Of a stretch of DNA of 64,000 bases, positions 1 to 11,495 are shown piece after piece. The notes under the pieces were generated by a model, which searched no databases, had not been told where the DNA came from, and saw nothing but the letters and a program-made list of their open reading frames with translations. Every line of letters begins with the position of its first letter. The stretch's first letter is position 1. Where the stretch lies: NCBI RefSeq assembly GCF_964199755.1, contig NC_133901.1:21919583-21983582 (forward strand), in the 5' to 3' direction. A program made the translations under genes and the position numbers. The stretch comes from Larus michahellis (taxonomy: Eukaryota; Chordata; Aves; Charadriiformes; Laridae).

Positions 1-3000
1 TGAAATGTACAGCTCAATAGGTGAAATGTGCATCTAACCTAGGAATACAGTACATCTATTTTCAGGTGCCACACAACACATGTTCATCAAGAAAACTATT
101 AAAAAATTCATTTCCTCAGGACATCAGCATTAGACTATTGAGGAGATCCAGTACTGGATAATGAATTGCACAGGCAGAAAAGCGTGCGCTATAAAAGGTG
201 AGGTACAAGGCAAAGTCATTTTCTTAGGAAAAAGGCAAATGTCCCGACAGTCTTGGTGTAGGATAACTGAATTTTATTCTATCTTCAAAGTTTGATATGT
301 AAAGTATGTATTTTTAAAAGGTCACATCCTTTATATATTTATAAAATAGTCTGCTGCTTTTGGCTGCTACTTTGGAAAGGAGCTATAGCACAGGAGTTAA
401 TTTTTAAAAATAACCACAATCCAAAGGTGAAGTCCCACTTTTTTTTTCAATCCTGGATATTTTAGCTGTAGGAACTGGTCAGCAAGAACTTTATCAGCAA
501 TGAAATAGACTCAGCATTTATAATGAAGATGATTAAGCCAGGCTTCCTGAGTCATGCACTGAGCTGAGCCAGGAGGGTGGTAGATGGAAGGAAAGGAAGC
601 TACACAACCTGATTAACAAATGAGTTAGCCAAGAAAGCAACCACCGAGGTGTCAGCTCAAAGAGAGCAGGCTCCCCCAAGCCTGAGTTTGCCCAGAGGAG
701 CCAGGCTCCGCGGCACTCCTGCTGGCCTGCACGCAGTCGCCAGCCCAGTTCCCCCAACAACTCCATCAGCATGGCCAGGCTGCCGGCTACCATTGACCTT
801 CTGTGGCAGGTGGTGGTAGCCAAGTGGTGGCATGGGAGACCTCCCCAGCCACATTCATTGCCTGGCTTTGGAGAGCACTTCAGTGAGCATCCAGGATTAA
901 GTTAAACATGTAAATGTTGCCTTCAGCCAGGTTACTGAAATAAAGCTAATCTGATTTTCTGGCTCGTCCACTTGTAGATCGGATGGATGGGAAAATGCGC
1001 TTGAACACAATATTGATTATATTGATTGTACTTCAGAATTTTCTTGGAAGGTTGTTGTCAAAATATCGTTCCTCAGGGACTTGGTCTGCCTTCCACGGTT
1101 TATCTTAGCATATTTTTAATGTCCAAACTACTTATCATCCCCTCCATTCTCATCTCTGCTTGAACAGAGTTTTGTATTTTCGGAGTTGGTACTTCAGCCT
1201 GTTTGGAAGGCAGGCGGGGAGGGCTGAGGAGGACCCATAAATAGCATCTTACTTTGGAGCCAGGAGATTTGGAGTCTGATGTGGCCATCTATGCGTGAAG
1301 CAGCAATCAGCTCCACAGAGGGCACGTTGAGCTAACCTTAAAGGAACTTCGTGGCCAAAACAACGTTGAAGAAAATCAGACTTGCTCTGTGGCTCCCTGT
1401 GCAAAGTGGGGTTTTAGCTACATGTTAAACTATATGCTTTAGCGACACGTTTGTTGGTGTGTCTCAAAGTATTTACAGTGGTGTCCCTGATTTCCCCCAC
1501 ACTAGGGAGGGGGAGATGGGGCTGCAAAGGTGGCATTGAACATCGGTCTGTCCGTGGTGGAGTCTGGGCTTCCGATTCCTGTCCCCACAACCTCCTCTGG
1601 GCTGGGGCTGAGCTCCAGCTTAAGTATGGCCTTGTTATGTGGCGTATCGCAAAATTTACTGGCATAGGAACACATAGCGCTATAGAGTAGAGGACTATGT
1701 GAAGTTGCTAGATTCGCCTGCATTGTGTCAGATATAAATAAAACTGATGTAAAACATGTTGCCAAATTGGGAAGCAGCCAGTAGCTTTGAACTTTTGCAT
1801 AGGATCAGCAAAGCACAATATGCTGTCTCTAACGAGTAAGAAAGGCATTATGAAGTTTGAGGACTTGATAAATTTCCTTTCAATTTTTTTAAGTTGTTCA
1901 TAGTTGTGACATTTTCAACAGTAATTTTTTTCTAGAATAAAAATATCCACGAGTTCTTCCCAGCAGTTAGAGCTCCTTTGTCGCGAGGGGGAGGCTCAGT
2001 TGTGCAGAAGACAGAACCTTGTGGACATCGAAGCGACCACTGTGCCCCAGCCATCCCTAAAAGTTTGTGTGACTGTGGTGGCACCAGCTGCAGACCACGC
2101 GTGCTGGTGAGGAGAGGACCCAGGCCCGGGGAGGGGCGGGGGGGGGCGGGCGGGGAGTCGTGCTGGCATTTTTTAAATAGAAATTAGAAAGCCAAAAATA
2201 TGTGTAAACAAAGTTCAAGCTGACTGTTGCTTCTAGGGAGGCAAAGTCCAGGGCCACGTGTGAGACTAAAGGACTTGTAAGTTCGTACAGTAACAACATT
2301 TCTAAATTAACAACTGGAATATGATGGTAGTTACAGACTTACATACAGAATAAAATTTTCACATTTATTTTTTTTCTTAGCCTCCTTCAGTGTGCTAGTC
2401 ACTAGCACAAAGTTTCTACCTTGTTGCACTTGTGTTCGTAAGAAGAAAATCTATTGATTGCATGTTGGATCTAAGTAAATTTAACCTTGCGGAAAACAGT
2501 TTTCTTGTCAGGTTACGTTTGTATCCCAAAACTTACTTGCAGGGATTTAACACATCTCCCCTTGTTATGCCACGTGAATGACAAGCAAGGGAGGTTGGCT
2601 TTATCCCCTTTGATGATTTGTCTTTATTTTTATATTTTCTGTGTCTGTACATAGTGTTCCTGACATGGCTCTTACATACTTAATACGGGAGTACAAGTAC
2701 TAAGACTAAGTGGTCTGTCGCTCTGCTGTGACATTTATTAGCAGGTGACAAAGCGCGTAGCCATGGTAGAAAATGTGTTCCTTGCAGAAATTATATGTTA
2801 CATCTCATCCAAACAGTCTGACACTTTCTTTTAGGTCAAAGAGGAAAGAGAAAAGTGGGGATGGGAGGGGTTTTTTTTGCATTTAGGGGCAACAGTTTTA
2901 CAATGTGGATCTAAATGGAATCTAAAATTTGAGCTGGAAAAAAAGATCCACTTAAATGAAGTGTGGGTTTGGAAAGAGGTTTAATAGACAATAAAGAATG

Positions 3001-4438
3001 ACCATGTGTTTCACTTGGAGATCTCAACAGACAGGCACAGTGTACCTCCTCTTTTGTGTGGTGGCGTGAGCTTAGAGCAAGAGGAAAATAACCCAAAAAG
3101 GCATTACCGAGGTGACCCTGAGCAAAGTTGTGGCAGGGGTGGATCCCACCCTCTCCAGTAGATGAGGCGCCCCAGTGGTGTGGCTGCAGTAAGCAGATCA
3201 GCAGGAGAACTGCCCTGATGTGGGTCACCCACTTGAAAAATACACGCTCAAATTTGCATAAATGCTCAGTTCTCATTGAAGCTTTTAAATGGAGTGGTAC
3301 AAAATGCACCCCACAGCTACGCCAGAAGAGATTTACTCCAACTTAAGCATGAAGCCAAACAAAGCTGGTGGACTCAGATTTGGTGTCATAATCAGGGAGC
3401 CACAAAGGAGGTTTAAAAGCTCATTATTTCCTTTAGAGCCTGTCCTGGATGCTGCCCGTCCCACCCAGAGAACTTGTCTGCTTTGTAGCTGCCCCACCGA
3501 GCCTCGCCAGAGCCCGGCTTTTCTGCCAGGATAAAGCCAGGGCCACTGTTCTTAGGCAGATGCCAGGAAGGCTTTTTTTGGAAGCAGCAATCGCAGGAGC
3601 TGGGGAGTTGCCAAATAACCATTTTCCATCTCTCGTCCCCCAGGCACGTAAGACCTGCGTGGCTCATTGTCTGCTGGTTTTCGTCTTAGCAGAGGAAGGC
3701 AGAGCCCTCTGCGTTGGACCGCTAGTCAGTACGTAGCAGATCTGCTGAATGGCTGTGGCAAATTTAAAATAATCGTACTATAGTTATTCACCAGCGTACT
3801 GATTAGGAATCAGAGGTTGCTTTTTTTTTCTTTACAAGGGGAAAACATTGTAAGTGAACCCGTAATTTTGAGTACGCTAATTCCAAGACATATGCAGATA
3901 TTGAGTGGTTTCCTGGAATAACAGCCTCTCTCAAGAGAAACGTCAAATGCATTTAATCAGCCACATTTAGAGCTCTGTAACATCTGCAAATGAATTATTA
4001 ACGATCTCAAATGTTTTTGAATGATCCAAAAGTCAGGAATAATGTGGCCCTTCAGCTAATCAGCTCTGATTCAGGGCTTCTCCTTTCCGCTTTATACACT
4101 GGAGGCTCTGCACCTGCCTGCTGCTGCGGCTGGAGCTCCTTGCGGCTTGGATGAACCTCTCCGGAGGCACTTGGGGGGCTGAACAAATGCAAAGTGCAGC
4201 TGGCATCCAGCTGTGTCTGCACAGATTTAGGCATCGTGTAGTAAATAACCACTGACCAGTGTCGTGGGGGGTGGTAAGGGATGCTCCAGGGGACGCGGAT
4301 CCCACACAGCAATCATCACTGCACGTGGCTCTTGTCCACAGAAGTTCTCCACCATGCTACGTTTGACCTGAAGTGACGGAAGATTGGTCTGGGTGTGGTT
4401 TGCCTGGAGAAGCAGGTTTGAGTCATGAATCTTCTCGT
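1..4438. other. Intergenic flank, no gene recognised
   Basis: No frame here resembles a protein family I recognise. Open frames are short, overlap on both strands and lack splice-linked partners. The DNA is mixed in composition. The only distinctive element is the G-rich run near 2.13 kb, listed separately. By synteny this is the far 3' side of SCG2. Confidence 0.6.
2126..2157 (+). other. G-rich run, possible G-quadruplex
   Basis: Several runs of three or more G follow one another within about 30 bases, including one run of nine, separated mostly by single C or A bases. This is a classic G-quadruplex pattern and also contains GGGCGG boxes of the Sp1/KLF type. No transcript or CpG island is evident next to it, so a function is not shown. 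Confidence 0.5.
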
Positions 4439-4500
4439 TATCATAGAATGGTTTGGGTTGGAAGGGACCTTAAATATCATCTAGCCCCAACCCCCCGTGT
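4439..4500 (-). mobile_element. CR1 LINE 3' fragment, antisense
   Basis: The segment starts with ATCATAGAATGG and continues with GGTTGGAAGGGACC and a CATCTAG motif. This is the reverse complement of the 3' end of avian CR1 elements. Only about 60 bp remain, so it is a severely 5'-truncated or eroded copy on the minus strand. Confidence 0.85.
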
Positions 4501-7500
4501 TATCTAGCAACAGCAAGAGTGGCAGAATAAAGCTGTGAAGCAAAGCACGGCTCGGGACACCCGGGTCCCAGCCTTGGCTTGCCCTTTGCCATGTTAAGAA
4601 AATCATAGATGGTTCGTGTCACTTTGCCTGCAAAACAAGGAATCTTCTAAAGGGCTTTGAGAAATACTAATGACTGTCATATGCAACTCAAACCCCTTCC
4701 ACTGCAATGTGGAAGTACCCTTTTAGAAAAAAATAATCGCAACAATCTAATTTCTTCAGATGAGGTAATGTGGTTACATTAATTTTTCAGTCAACAAATG
4801 TTCTCATTTAAGAGCCCCAGCTGACAAAATAATGGAGCCATCAAGATGCAGATGTAAACAAAACACTTGCAGTACCATGTGAATTAAGGCAAAACCGAAA
4901 AGGTATTAACTCTTGTGGGTACCAATACAATGAATTCTGGTACATGTTCAAAGAAGAACTCCCTCAGGTCTTGAGGAAGGTGTTCAGCAGCTTGTTATGT
5001 TCAGACCAAATGCAGAATTTCTCCTCAATCTGCTTCTTGGGGGAGGACCTTAAATACGAGGACACAACGAAGCTTACTGCAGGTTTTAAGAGGAAGATGA
5101 TGTGAGCAGAAACATTTTTCTTTGCTGGACAAAAGCCACTGATAAACAGAGAGTACAAACCAGCTGCATCTGGGATGCTGTCAAGTCGTCGCACAAAAGA
5201 GGAATTAAAAATCTACCCCTTCCTTTGCCTGAGTAAAAATTGCAGGGTGGTCACTTTCTTTTGTATATAATTATACTAATAAGCTTGCTAGTGTATTTGT
5301 TATGGATTATGTATTCTGTGTGCATTATTAACAACATGACTGTTTGTCCCACTGCACTCATAAGGAAAACATAAAACCCAGACAAATGAAAGCAGAAGCG
5401 GCTGTGGCTATTAAGAACAATTAAGCGCTACACAGCCTCTCTGCCGGGGGCCGCTCTGGAGTGGTTTAATGGAGCAGATCTCACGTTATGATGTACATTT
5501 TGATAACGTTGTCTTGCATAGTCAGGTATAACTATCTGCTCTTCTGCAGGAGCTTTGGTTGCACAGCAAGAAACAGCTATAGCTACCAAGAGGGTGCTGC
5601 CTATTTAATATCTGCTCATTTCATTTCATTTCAAAATGGAGCTGGAGATTCATTTGTTAGAAATAAAGTACTTCACGGGGAGATGAGCTATCTATTTTCT
5701 GTGGCTAGAAGAGGAAAGGATATTGACGTCACCTTTTAGCTTGAAATCAGCTTGAAATTTCCACGTAGTTCTGTTATACAATGTGCAGTTCTTTTATTTC
5801 AAGCTCAAAGTCCCTCCTTTTGTTTATGAAGATGAATCACAAACAATATGGCTTGCACACCCCGTAAGTGAGATGGTCTTCTAAAAAGTGACATATTTAC
5901 TCATACCAGGGTTTGGATTTTCCAGAGCTTATTTTCTTCTTGTACAGAGTCTCTGAAAGAACCTGTCCTCTTATACATAGGTTTGTATCTCTATCTCCTT
6001 AGATCCGAAAACATTCTTGCGTCCAATATTTTCATGGAGTGCTCCTTGAATAAGATCCTGTCGGCAACGTTTGTGCCAAACAGCTCCCCGGGGCTTTGGT
6101 CAGCTCGGGAGCCTGGGTAGCCCAGGGGAAGGGAGTGCTACAGGCTGTGGTAGGAGGGGAATGAAACTCAGGAAGTTAAACCTACCACCAGTCATGCTTG
6201 AGCGTGTTTGTTTTGTGTGGCATCTTTTCTAGGTCCTCTGCATGCCTTGTAAATTAGGTCTGTTATTGCCTGGTAGTATATTCAAGGAATAATGGTTGAA
6301 ACAGGCACCTGTGAACCTCTGTCCCTTTGCTAGAATCATTATTTCAGAAAAATGAGATCAGCTAAAGAGGTAGTAGTAATAATAGCATGCTAAATTAATA
6401 TATATGTTGTAAAACTTCATTGTTTTGACAGTCAGACAGTTACGTTGACTTTAAAAAAACCCCAAACCCGTCAAACCATAAACCCTACAGCCCGATGGTT
6501 TCAATTTCCACTTGAAGAAAATATCTAATACCCTCTGAAACAGGTCCCTTAGGAAGGCTCTCAGGTCTGGGGACCTACGGGAGCATTAGGGAAACTGTGG
6601 TGCCACAGGTATCAGCACAAGGGAAAGAGGAGCATTGAGCCTGCTCGCTGTGTGGGGCCGGCTGTGCGGCAGAGGCCATCCGAGCACAAGTTTCAGGGCA
6701 AAGCAGAAGCGAAGGTTGGAACTTCAAAGCATGTTCGTCTTCCTTTCCTTGGCCCTGCGATGAGCTGCTGGGATGTGGAATGGCTGCCTCCCGGCTGCCA
6801 TAGCAACGTGTTGCTCAGCCCTGCATCGCAGGGGCGAGGGAGATGCTCCTCAGAGCCTGTGGCTCAGCAGCCGCTGAGGGGGAATGGAAAAGCTCTTTTT
6901 TAAAGCACCATTGTATGTCATCATTGAAGGAAAGGCAGGCAGCTAAAGGAGAAAAAAAGATTACTGTTGTCTTCACTGAGCTTTGCCCAATCCCTGCTAA
7001 AGGTATTTTTAATTATTTGGTCTGGTGTCACAATGGTGTTTATCAAGTGTGTTGAACAGTGTGTTTGCAACCACCTCCATCCAAGCTGTGAGTGCCCAAG
7101 GCCCCGCACAACCTCTGGCTGGCCCACATGGCAGCCCCATGCCGCAGCACGCAGGTTGTAGCCCTGGCCAGGAGACGAGATCCTCGTGCCTGGGAGGCTG
7201 CAGGAGCACAAATCCTCCTGCGTGGTGCTTCCCCCAGTACAACCCCTCTGAGATGTTATCTCAGAGCCCTCAGTCCCCCGCCAAGCTCCTCAGTCCCCCT
7301 CCAAGCTCAGCCCCAGGACAGCAGGATGCTCCCAAGGGAGCCAGCCTTTCCAAAAAACCTCTTCTTCTGGGAAAGATGTTTTGCAGTGATAAACAAACCA
7401 CTCCTCACCTGATGTGTGAGGGGAAGACCTGAAGTGGTGGGAGGATGGCCTGGCTACAGCCCGGAGAGCCAGAGGTGTGCACAGCCAGCTGTGACACTGT

Positions 7501-8735
7501 CTGCTGGAGCCTTTCCCGGCATCTCTCCTCTGTGGCACAACACCTGTGTCTGGCGGGACACATGGCCTTGGGCTTCTCTTGCTGCCCGTTATCTCTTTGT
7601 ATGAAAATACTGATGTGAGTTAATTCTTTTTTTCCCATAAGAAAGGAGAAAAAAAAAAAAGGCATTTAACTACAGCCCTGGTAAAAGCAGAGTCTAGCAA
7701 GTCGGCTACAGAGTTAGGCTTTGGTACTCTGTGTGTGCGTGTGAATAAGGGCAATAAATAAAGTCTCCTGTTAAAATATGACCTTGGAAGGCAAATATAA
7801 AGCTCCGAAACTTGCTCACTGAAAACAGCAAATATTAATTTAATTTTCAGTACTCTTGTTTTTATTACTCTTCCCCAGTTTTGTCTATTACGTATTTAAT
7901 TATTAAATGTTACTGATTTAACCAAAAGAAAATTTTCTGGACTGCGAGAATTGCCGGAGCACTATTAGGATCAAGGAGAAAAATAGTATTAGGAATCAAG
8001 GTGATAAAAATAGTTATTTTTTTTAAGAGCACAATTTTGTTTTGAATAAAATACGGTGGTTCCAAGCTACCAGTGGCACAAGTAAGTGCATCACAAATGG
8101 CAACAGGTTTGTCCTAGTTTAGAGTAAGGAAGTGAATTTAACTCTGGTATTTTTTCAATTGCATGTTTAATGTTTCGACTCATCCAAGTAACGGGAAACG
8201 GAAGGCGTTTGCTGTGTCCCAAAGCAAGAGCTCTGACTGGACATCTATAGTCTGTGATTGCTCAGGGTAATGGTGACACTGAAGAAGTCTTATTTCTGCA
8301 GCCTTTGTACTTTGCTTCATTAGACATTGCCTCGCCAAAAAACATCCCCACCCCACTTAGCAGAGATGAGTTGCTGGAGAATGCCACAGGGAAAACCACT
8401 TTTAAACTATAATCCTGGAAATGCTTATGCCTGAGCTGTCCTGGTGACGACCATGTCTGACTCACAGAGTTACACAAGCACATTTTGTTCTGTAAAAGAG
8501 CCGTAGCTTTTCCAGAACATCCACTGCAGGTCTTAACGGGAGCACAAGAGATGTTTCAAATGTTGAGGCAATGTAGTGAATAATAAAGATTCTGTGTACA
8601 TGTATGTATACATGTAAAGGACATTTCGTGAAATGGGAAATAATATTTTTATTAGGAAAAAAAGTGATGTCACCTACAGGGTGAGTTCTCTGCTTGCCTT
8701 GCCTGGGAGCCTGTCTCTTTCTTCGTGGTAGCCAT
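4501..8735. other. Intergenic flank, no gene recognised
   Basis: No coding exon, RNA gene or long repeat is recognised. A GC-richer patch at about 7.08 to 7.55 kb gives overlapping chance open frames on both strands. A perfect CRE palindrome at 5724 is listed separately. AT-rich non-repetitive blocks near 5.3 and 7.8 to 8.0 kb could be conserved noncoding DNA, but sequence alone cannot show that. Confidence 0.55.
5724..5731. promoter_or_regulatory. Perfect CRE palindrome (distal)
   Basis: The eight bases TGACGTCA match the full cAMP response element bound by CREB/ATF dimers. It lies about 3.5 kb beyond the presumed end of the SCG2 transcript. No core promoter is seen beside it, so it could be part of a distal enhancer or a chance match. 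Confidence 0.35.
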
Positions 8736-8743
8736 CATGACAG

Positions 8744-9055
8744 ATGGCAAGGAACCCACCTACTTCTCATCAACTTCATCAGAACTTCCCAGAACTGCTG
8801 CTGCTCACATACAAAGGTTCAATTTTTGAGCGCTTCCCCATAGAGTCTGCCTTAGCTGGACAGACCATTTATCTTCCTCCCACTGCCAAGAGATCTATAA
8901 CCATTAACTGCAGGGGGGGAGCAATTTTCAAAAAAGTTAATGGAGTTACTGCCCTGGTTGACTTGAGCAAGCTCTTCAGGTATGCACAGCCCTTAACGAT
9001 GCCAGTCGGTGTTCTTCCAGCCCAGAAAAAAAGCTACCAACTTACTCTGCAGTAA
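8744..9055 (+). other. Unrecognised 103-codon open frame
   Basis: A frame of 103 codons opens at an ATG and ends TAA on the strand opposite SCG2, just past the SCG2 transcript end. It has no signal peptide, membrane segment or motif I can name. The other frames across it contain stops, so it does not read as a broken copy of a known gene. It is probably a chance frame. I list it only because it is uninterrupted and stands apart from repeats. No function is proposed. Confidence 0.12.
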
Positions 9056-9166
9056 AATAATAGACTTCAGAAGAATTCTCTGTAGAAGTAAAACATATAT
9101 ACTGTTTCAAATTACTATAACTTTATCAACTGCCACAAAGAAACACAGTCTCTTGTCCAGAAATAA

Positions 9167-9172
9167 TTTATT
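9167..9172 (-). promoter_or_regulatory. SCG2: Polyadenylation signal, distal candidate
   Basis: The plus strand reads TTTATT, that is AATAAA on the coding strand, about 440 nt after the SCG2 stop codon. It is the last canonical hexamer before the sequence changes character, so cleavage near 9150 is inferred. Confidence 0.45.
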
Positions 9173-9231
9173 CATCAACAATAAAACACTGAATAGAAAA
9201 AGCCTTTTAAATAAAACTATATATATAATGC

Positions 9232-9246
9232 TTTATTTTTTTTATT
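9232..9246 (-). promoter_or_regulatory. SCG2: Two adjacent polyadenylation signals
   Basis: Two AATAAA hexamers lie on the coding strand at 9241..9246 and 9232..9237, about 370 nt past the stop codon. They could direct an alternative, slightly shorter 3' end than the hexamer at 9167. Confidence 0.4.
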
Positions 9247-9340
9247 CGGTACTCCACAAAAACCACTACAGACAGTAACAAAATAATCAAATTAATCTTA
9301 AAAATTTCAAATGATAATTGTCATTCTTCATTTATCATGT

Positions 9341-9346
9341 TTTATT
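9341..9346 (-). promoter_or_regulatory. SCG2: Polyadenylation signal, proximal candidate
   Basis: AATAAA on the coding strand about 265 nt past the SCG2 stop codon. If used, it would give the shortest 3'UTR of the candidates here. Confidence 0.3.
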
Positions 9347-9611
9347 AACAATGCAAAGGTCATTTGTTTACATATTATAGTTTTACTTGATTTCATTAAA
9401 TTCTTAAAACACTCGAAGCAATTTGTTGTTTGCCCCGTAATTTATAACATATATTATATCAATAAACAATATAACAGCTCTGAGAAAGATATGCAGACTG
9501 TTCAATGGTAAGTGGTCTACCATAGGTTGTTTAGTGGGAGAGCGGGAAGAAATCACAACTGAATTGGGATAGAAGTCAACACATTGAAGAGAAATAATAG
9601 TTGGGGAACAA

Positions 9612-11495
9612 TTACATATTTTCCATTGCCCGTTTAGTAATGTGATCTCTTTCAAGCTCTGATTTCTCCTGTTTTAGGTACTCTAGCACCTTTGCTAGCA
9701 TATCCTCATCCGGATACTGCCTGTTTTGCGTGTCATCAGTTTCCCCAGCCATGGAAAGCCTTTTGCTGAGCGAAGTCAACTTCGCGGCCTCTTGTGGTCC
9801 CAGCTGGCTTAGGTGCTCCCTGATGGCCTGCTCCAGCCGGTCATCTTCCTGCAAGTCGCTTTCAGAAGCTGGAACTGGGACTCGTTTCATCTGGTTCGTA
9901 TTGATAACTTCAGGATATTTTGCCAACACCTTTGCCAAGTAATCGGCCAGCTCTTCATCCTTCTCGTTCAGTTTCTCATACTCCATTTGTCGCCTTTCCA
10001 AATCATTCATCCAGGCAGCTTTAGGAAACGGGTGTCCTTTCAATCTTCTGGGAATGTAAGACAGTCTTGGCAAATCATTTTCTTGATTAAGACGATTTAG
10101 TAAGTAGGAGGGATTCTGATTAGCTAAATTGTCAGTTCCCAGAAGACTGACAATGTCTTCAATATTGAGGTCTTCAGGTAGATTTTCTGGAATAACGTTA
10201 AGGGGCTGCTTCATGTACCCGTTTTTAGAGTTTACATTACTTTTAAATATATCGCTCTGTCCTAGATTAGTTTCAGCGATCTCGTTGAGGTCTTCTGGGA
10301 ATTCCGCTTCCTGCTCAGCTTCCAACCTTTCACTCTGAAGCTGCTTTTTTTCTCCAGCTTTCAACATGTCTATTAAATCCTCAGGAGGAATTTGTAAATT
10401 CCTTGAGATTTCTATCAGCTGAGCTATAGACTGAGGATCGAGTTGCTTATCCAAAAACGTGGGTGCTCTTTTTTCCTCAAGTTCTCCTCCAGTCCTTAAT
10501 TTCCTATTTGCAGCACCGCCCATCAGCCTCTTCAGGTAAAAATTCATTAGCTTTGAAACGTCCTCTGACATTTGATCTTTATTGTCTCTTCTTATTTCAT
10601 CCTCAAGGAAGCTGAGTTTCCCTGATCTTTTCATTTCGTCATCAATCTCCTCTTCATGTTTATCAATTTCCTCTTTGCTATCTTTTATCTCTTCCTGGGT
10701 TTGACTTTCCACTTTTTCCTCTATGGGATTCCAGTCTTCTCCTCCAACCACATCTTCATAGGCAATGTTATTCACTTTATATACATCATCTTCATCATCT
10801 GTATACAATTTCTGGTCCTCATCCAGCCTTTCTTTCTTGTGGTTACTAGGTCCTGCCATCTTCCCCAACTCCTGAAACACGGACTCCAATGTAGCAAGGC
10901 TTTGGGGTGTGTATTGCTCTTCCACTATTTCATTAGTACGCTTGAAAGGACTGTCTCGTGAACTGTCTTCATAGTGCCCAAGTGGCATTTTGAGATATTT
11001 TTGCCACCTCTCAGGCCACTTGTAAGCCTCATAATCTTCAGTTACTCCAGCTGGAAAGCTGTTATCTGAACTCAGACCGTAAGGTTTATTCTCCTTCGGG
11101 CCAACTTTTGACTCTTTCTCAGCTTGCCGCAAAGCTTCCAACATTACCTTAACCCATTGGGACTCATCTTCAGTCAAAGAATCCCTTACATTATCTGGGA
11201 GGCGAACCTGATCTTTGCTTTCTTTCTGGTGCAGGAGATACGGGACACCTTGATAAGAGTTGTAATCAGGGCTACTTTCTCCCTTGTTCGTTTGCTTCCG
11301 AAGATCTTCTATGTATTCCAAAGCTTTGATCATGTCAGGATTTGGGAATCGTTGTAAGTTTTTCATTACATAGTCTGGGTCTTTCTGAAGCAGCTGATGC
11401 TGCTGGAAGGAAGCTGCATCAACCCAACAGATCAGGACAAAGAAAAAGGTGAGAGCACAGGCTGCTTCAAGCTGGAAGGTTTTAGTTTCTGCCAT
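9612..11495 (-). CDS. SCG2: Secretogranin II (chromogranin C) precursor
   Basis: This is a complete 627-codon CDS in one exon; mammalian SCG2 is about 617 residues. The product is an acidic granin packed into dense-core granules of neurons and endocrine cells, where prohormone convertases cut it at dibasic sites. Residues 1-27 form a signal peptide ending VDA. The frame matches human SCG2 throughout, including the start MAETKT, the block NRQYPDEDML near the end and the C-terminus KRAMENM. Dibasic sites include 185-186, 220-221, 289-290, 322-323, 342-343, 483-484, 501-502, 537-538, 578-579 and 621-622. The only cysteines (13 and 23) lie in the signal peptide, so the mature protein has none. 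I start at 11495 because the frame upstream to 11642 crosses a splice acceptor (AG at 11510-11511) and would bury the signal peptide. The CDS is intact and the identification is very secure. Confidence 0.97.
   Translation of the reverse strand: MAETKTFQLEAACALTFFFVLICWVDAASFQQHQLLQKDPDYVMKNLQRFPNPDMIKALEYIEDLRKQTNKGESSPDYNSYQGVPYLLHQKESKDQVRLPDNVRDSLTEDESQWVKVMLEALRQAEKESKVGPKENKPYGLSSDNSFPAGVTEDYEAYKWPERWQKYLKMPLGHYEDSSRDSPFKRTNEIVEEQYTPQSLATLESVFQELGKMAGPSNHKKERLDEDQKLYTDDEDDVYKVNNIAYEDVVGGEDWNPIEEKVESQTQEEIKDSKEEIDKHEEEIDDEMKRSGKLSFLEDEIRRDNKDQMSEDVSKLMNFYLKRLMGGAANRKLRTGGELEEKRAPTFLDKQLDPQSIAQLIEISRNLQIPPEDLIDMLKAGEKKQLQSERLEAEQEAEFPEDLNEIAETNLGQSDIFKSNVNSKNGYMKQPLNVIPENLPEDLNIEDIVSLLGTDNLANQNPSYLLNRLNQENDLPRLSYIPRRLKGHPFPKAAWMNDLERRQMEYEKLNEKDEELADYLAKVLAKYPEVINTNQMKRVPVPASESDLQEDDRLEQAIREHLSQLGPQEAAKLTSLSKRLSMAGETDDTQNRQYPDEDMLAKVLEYLKQEKSELERDHITKRAMENM
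9765..9881 (-). other. SCG2: Manserin-type peptide (residues 539-577)
   Basis: This segment lies between KR (537-538) and KR (578-579), begins VPVPASESDLQ and ends LTSLS. It occupies the position of mammalian manserin, which is 40 residues; here it is 39. Both processing sites are preserved. Confidence 0.75.
10632..10832 (-). other. SCG2: EM66-type peptide (residues 222-288)
   Basis: This stretch lies between KK (220-221) and KR (289-290). It starts ERLDEDQKLYTDDEDD and ends DDEM, like the mammalian EM66 peptide. It is 67 residues here, one more than the mammalian name implies. It is very acidic, which suits calcium-driven aggregation in granules. Cleavage is inferred from the flanking basic pairs. 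Confidence 0.75.
10839..10937 (-). other. SCG2: Secretoneurin peptide (residues 187-219)
   Basis: A 33-residue segment lies between KR (185-186) and KK (220-221). It begins TNEIVEEQYTPQ and ends GKMAGPSNH. Its first 26 residues appear identical to human secretoneurin as I remember it, with substitutions only in the last seven. Secretoneurin is a neuropeptide with chemotactic, angiogenic and reproductive hormone effects in vertebrates. The strict conservation contrasts with the drift in the rest of the precursor. Confidence 0.93.
11415..11495 (-). other. SCG2: SCG2 signal peptide
   Basis: Residues 1-27 consist of a short polar start with one lysine, a hydrophobic core rich in F, L and V, and an end of VDA before AASF. 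Human SCG2 is annotated with a signal peptide of the same length. It directs the precursor into the endoplasmic reticulum. Confidence 0.85.

Larger units (their letters stand above)
9150..9611 (-). other. SCG2: SCG2 3' untranslated region
   Basis: AT-rich DNA follows the SCG2 stop codon on the minus strand. The 3' end is inferred from polyadenylation hexamers: AATAAA is seen on the minus strand at 9341, 9241, 9232 and 9167. If the most distal one is used, the 3'UTR is roughly 450 nt. The AT-rich sequence would suit AU-rich mRNA stability control, but no specific element is proven. Confidence 0.6.
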
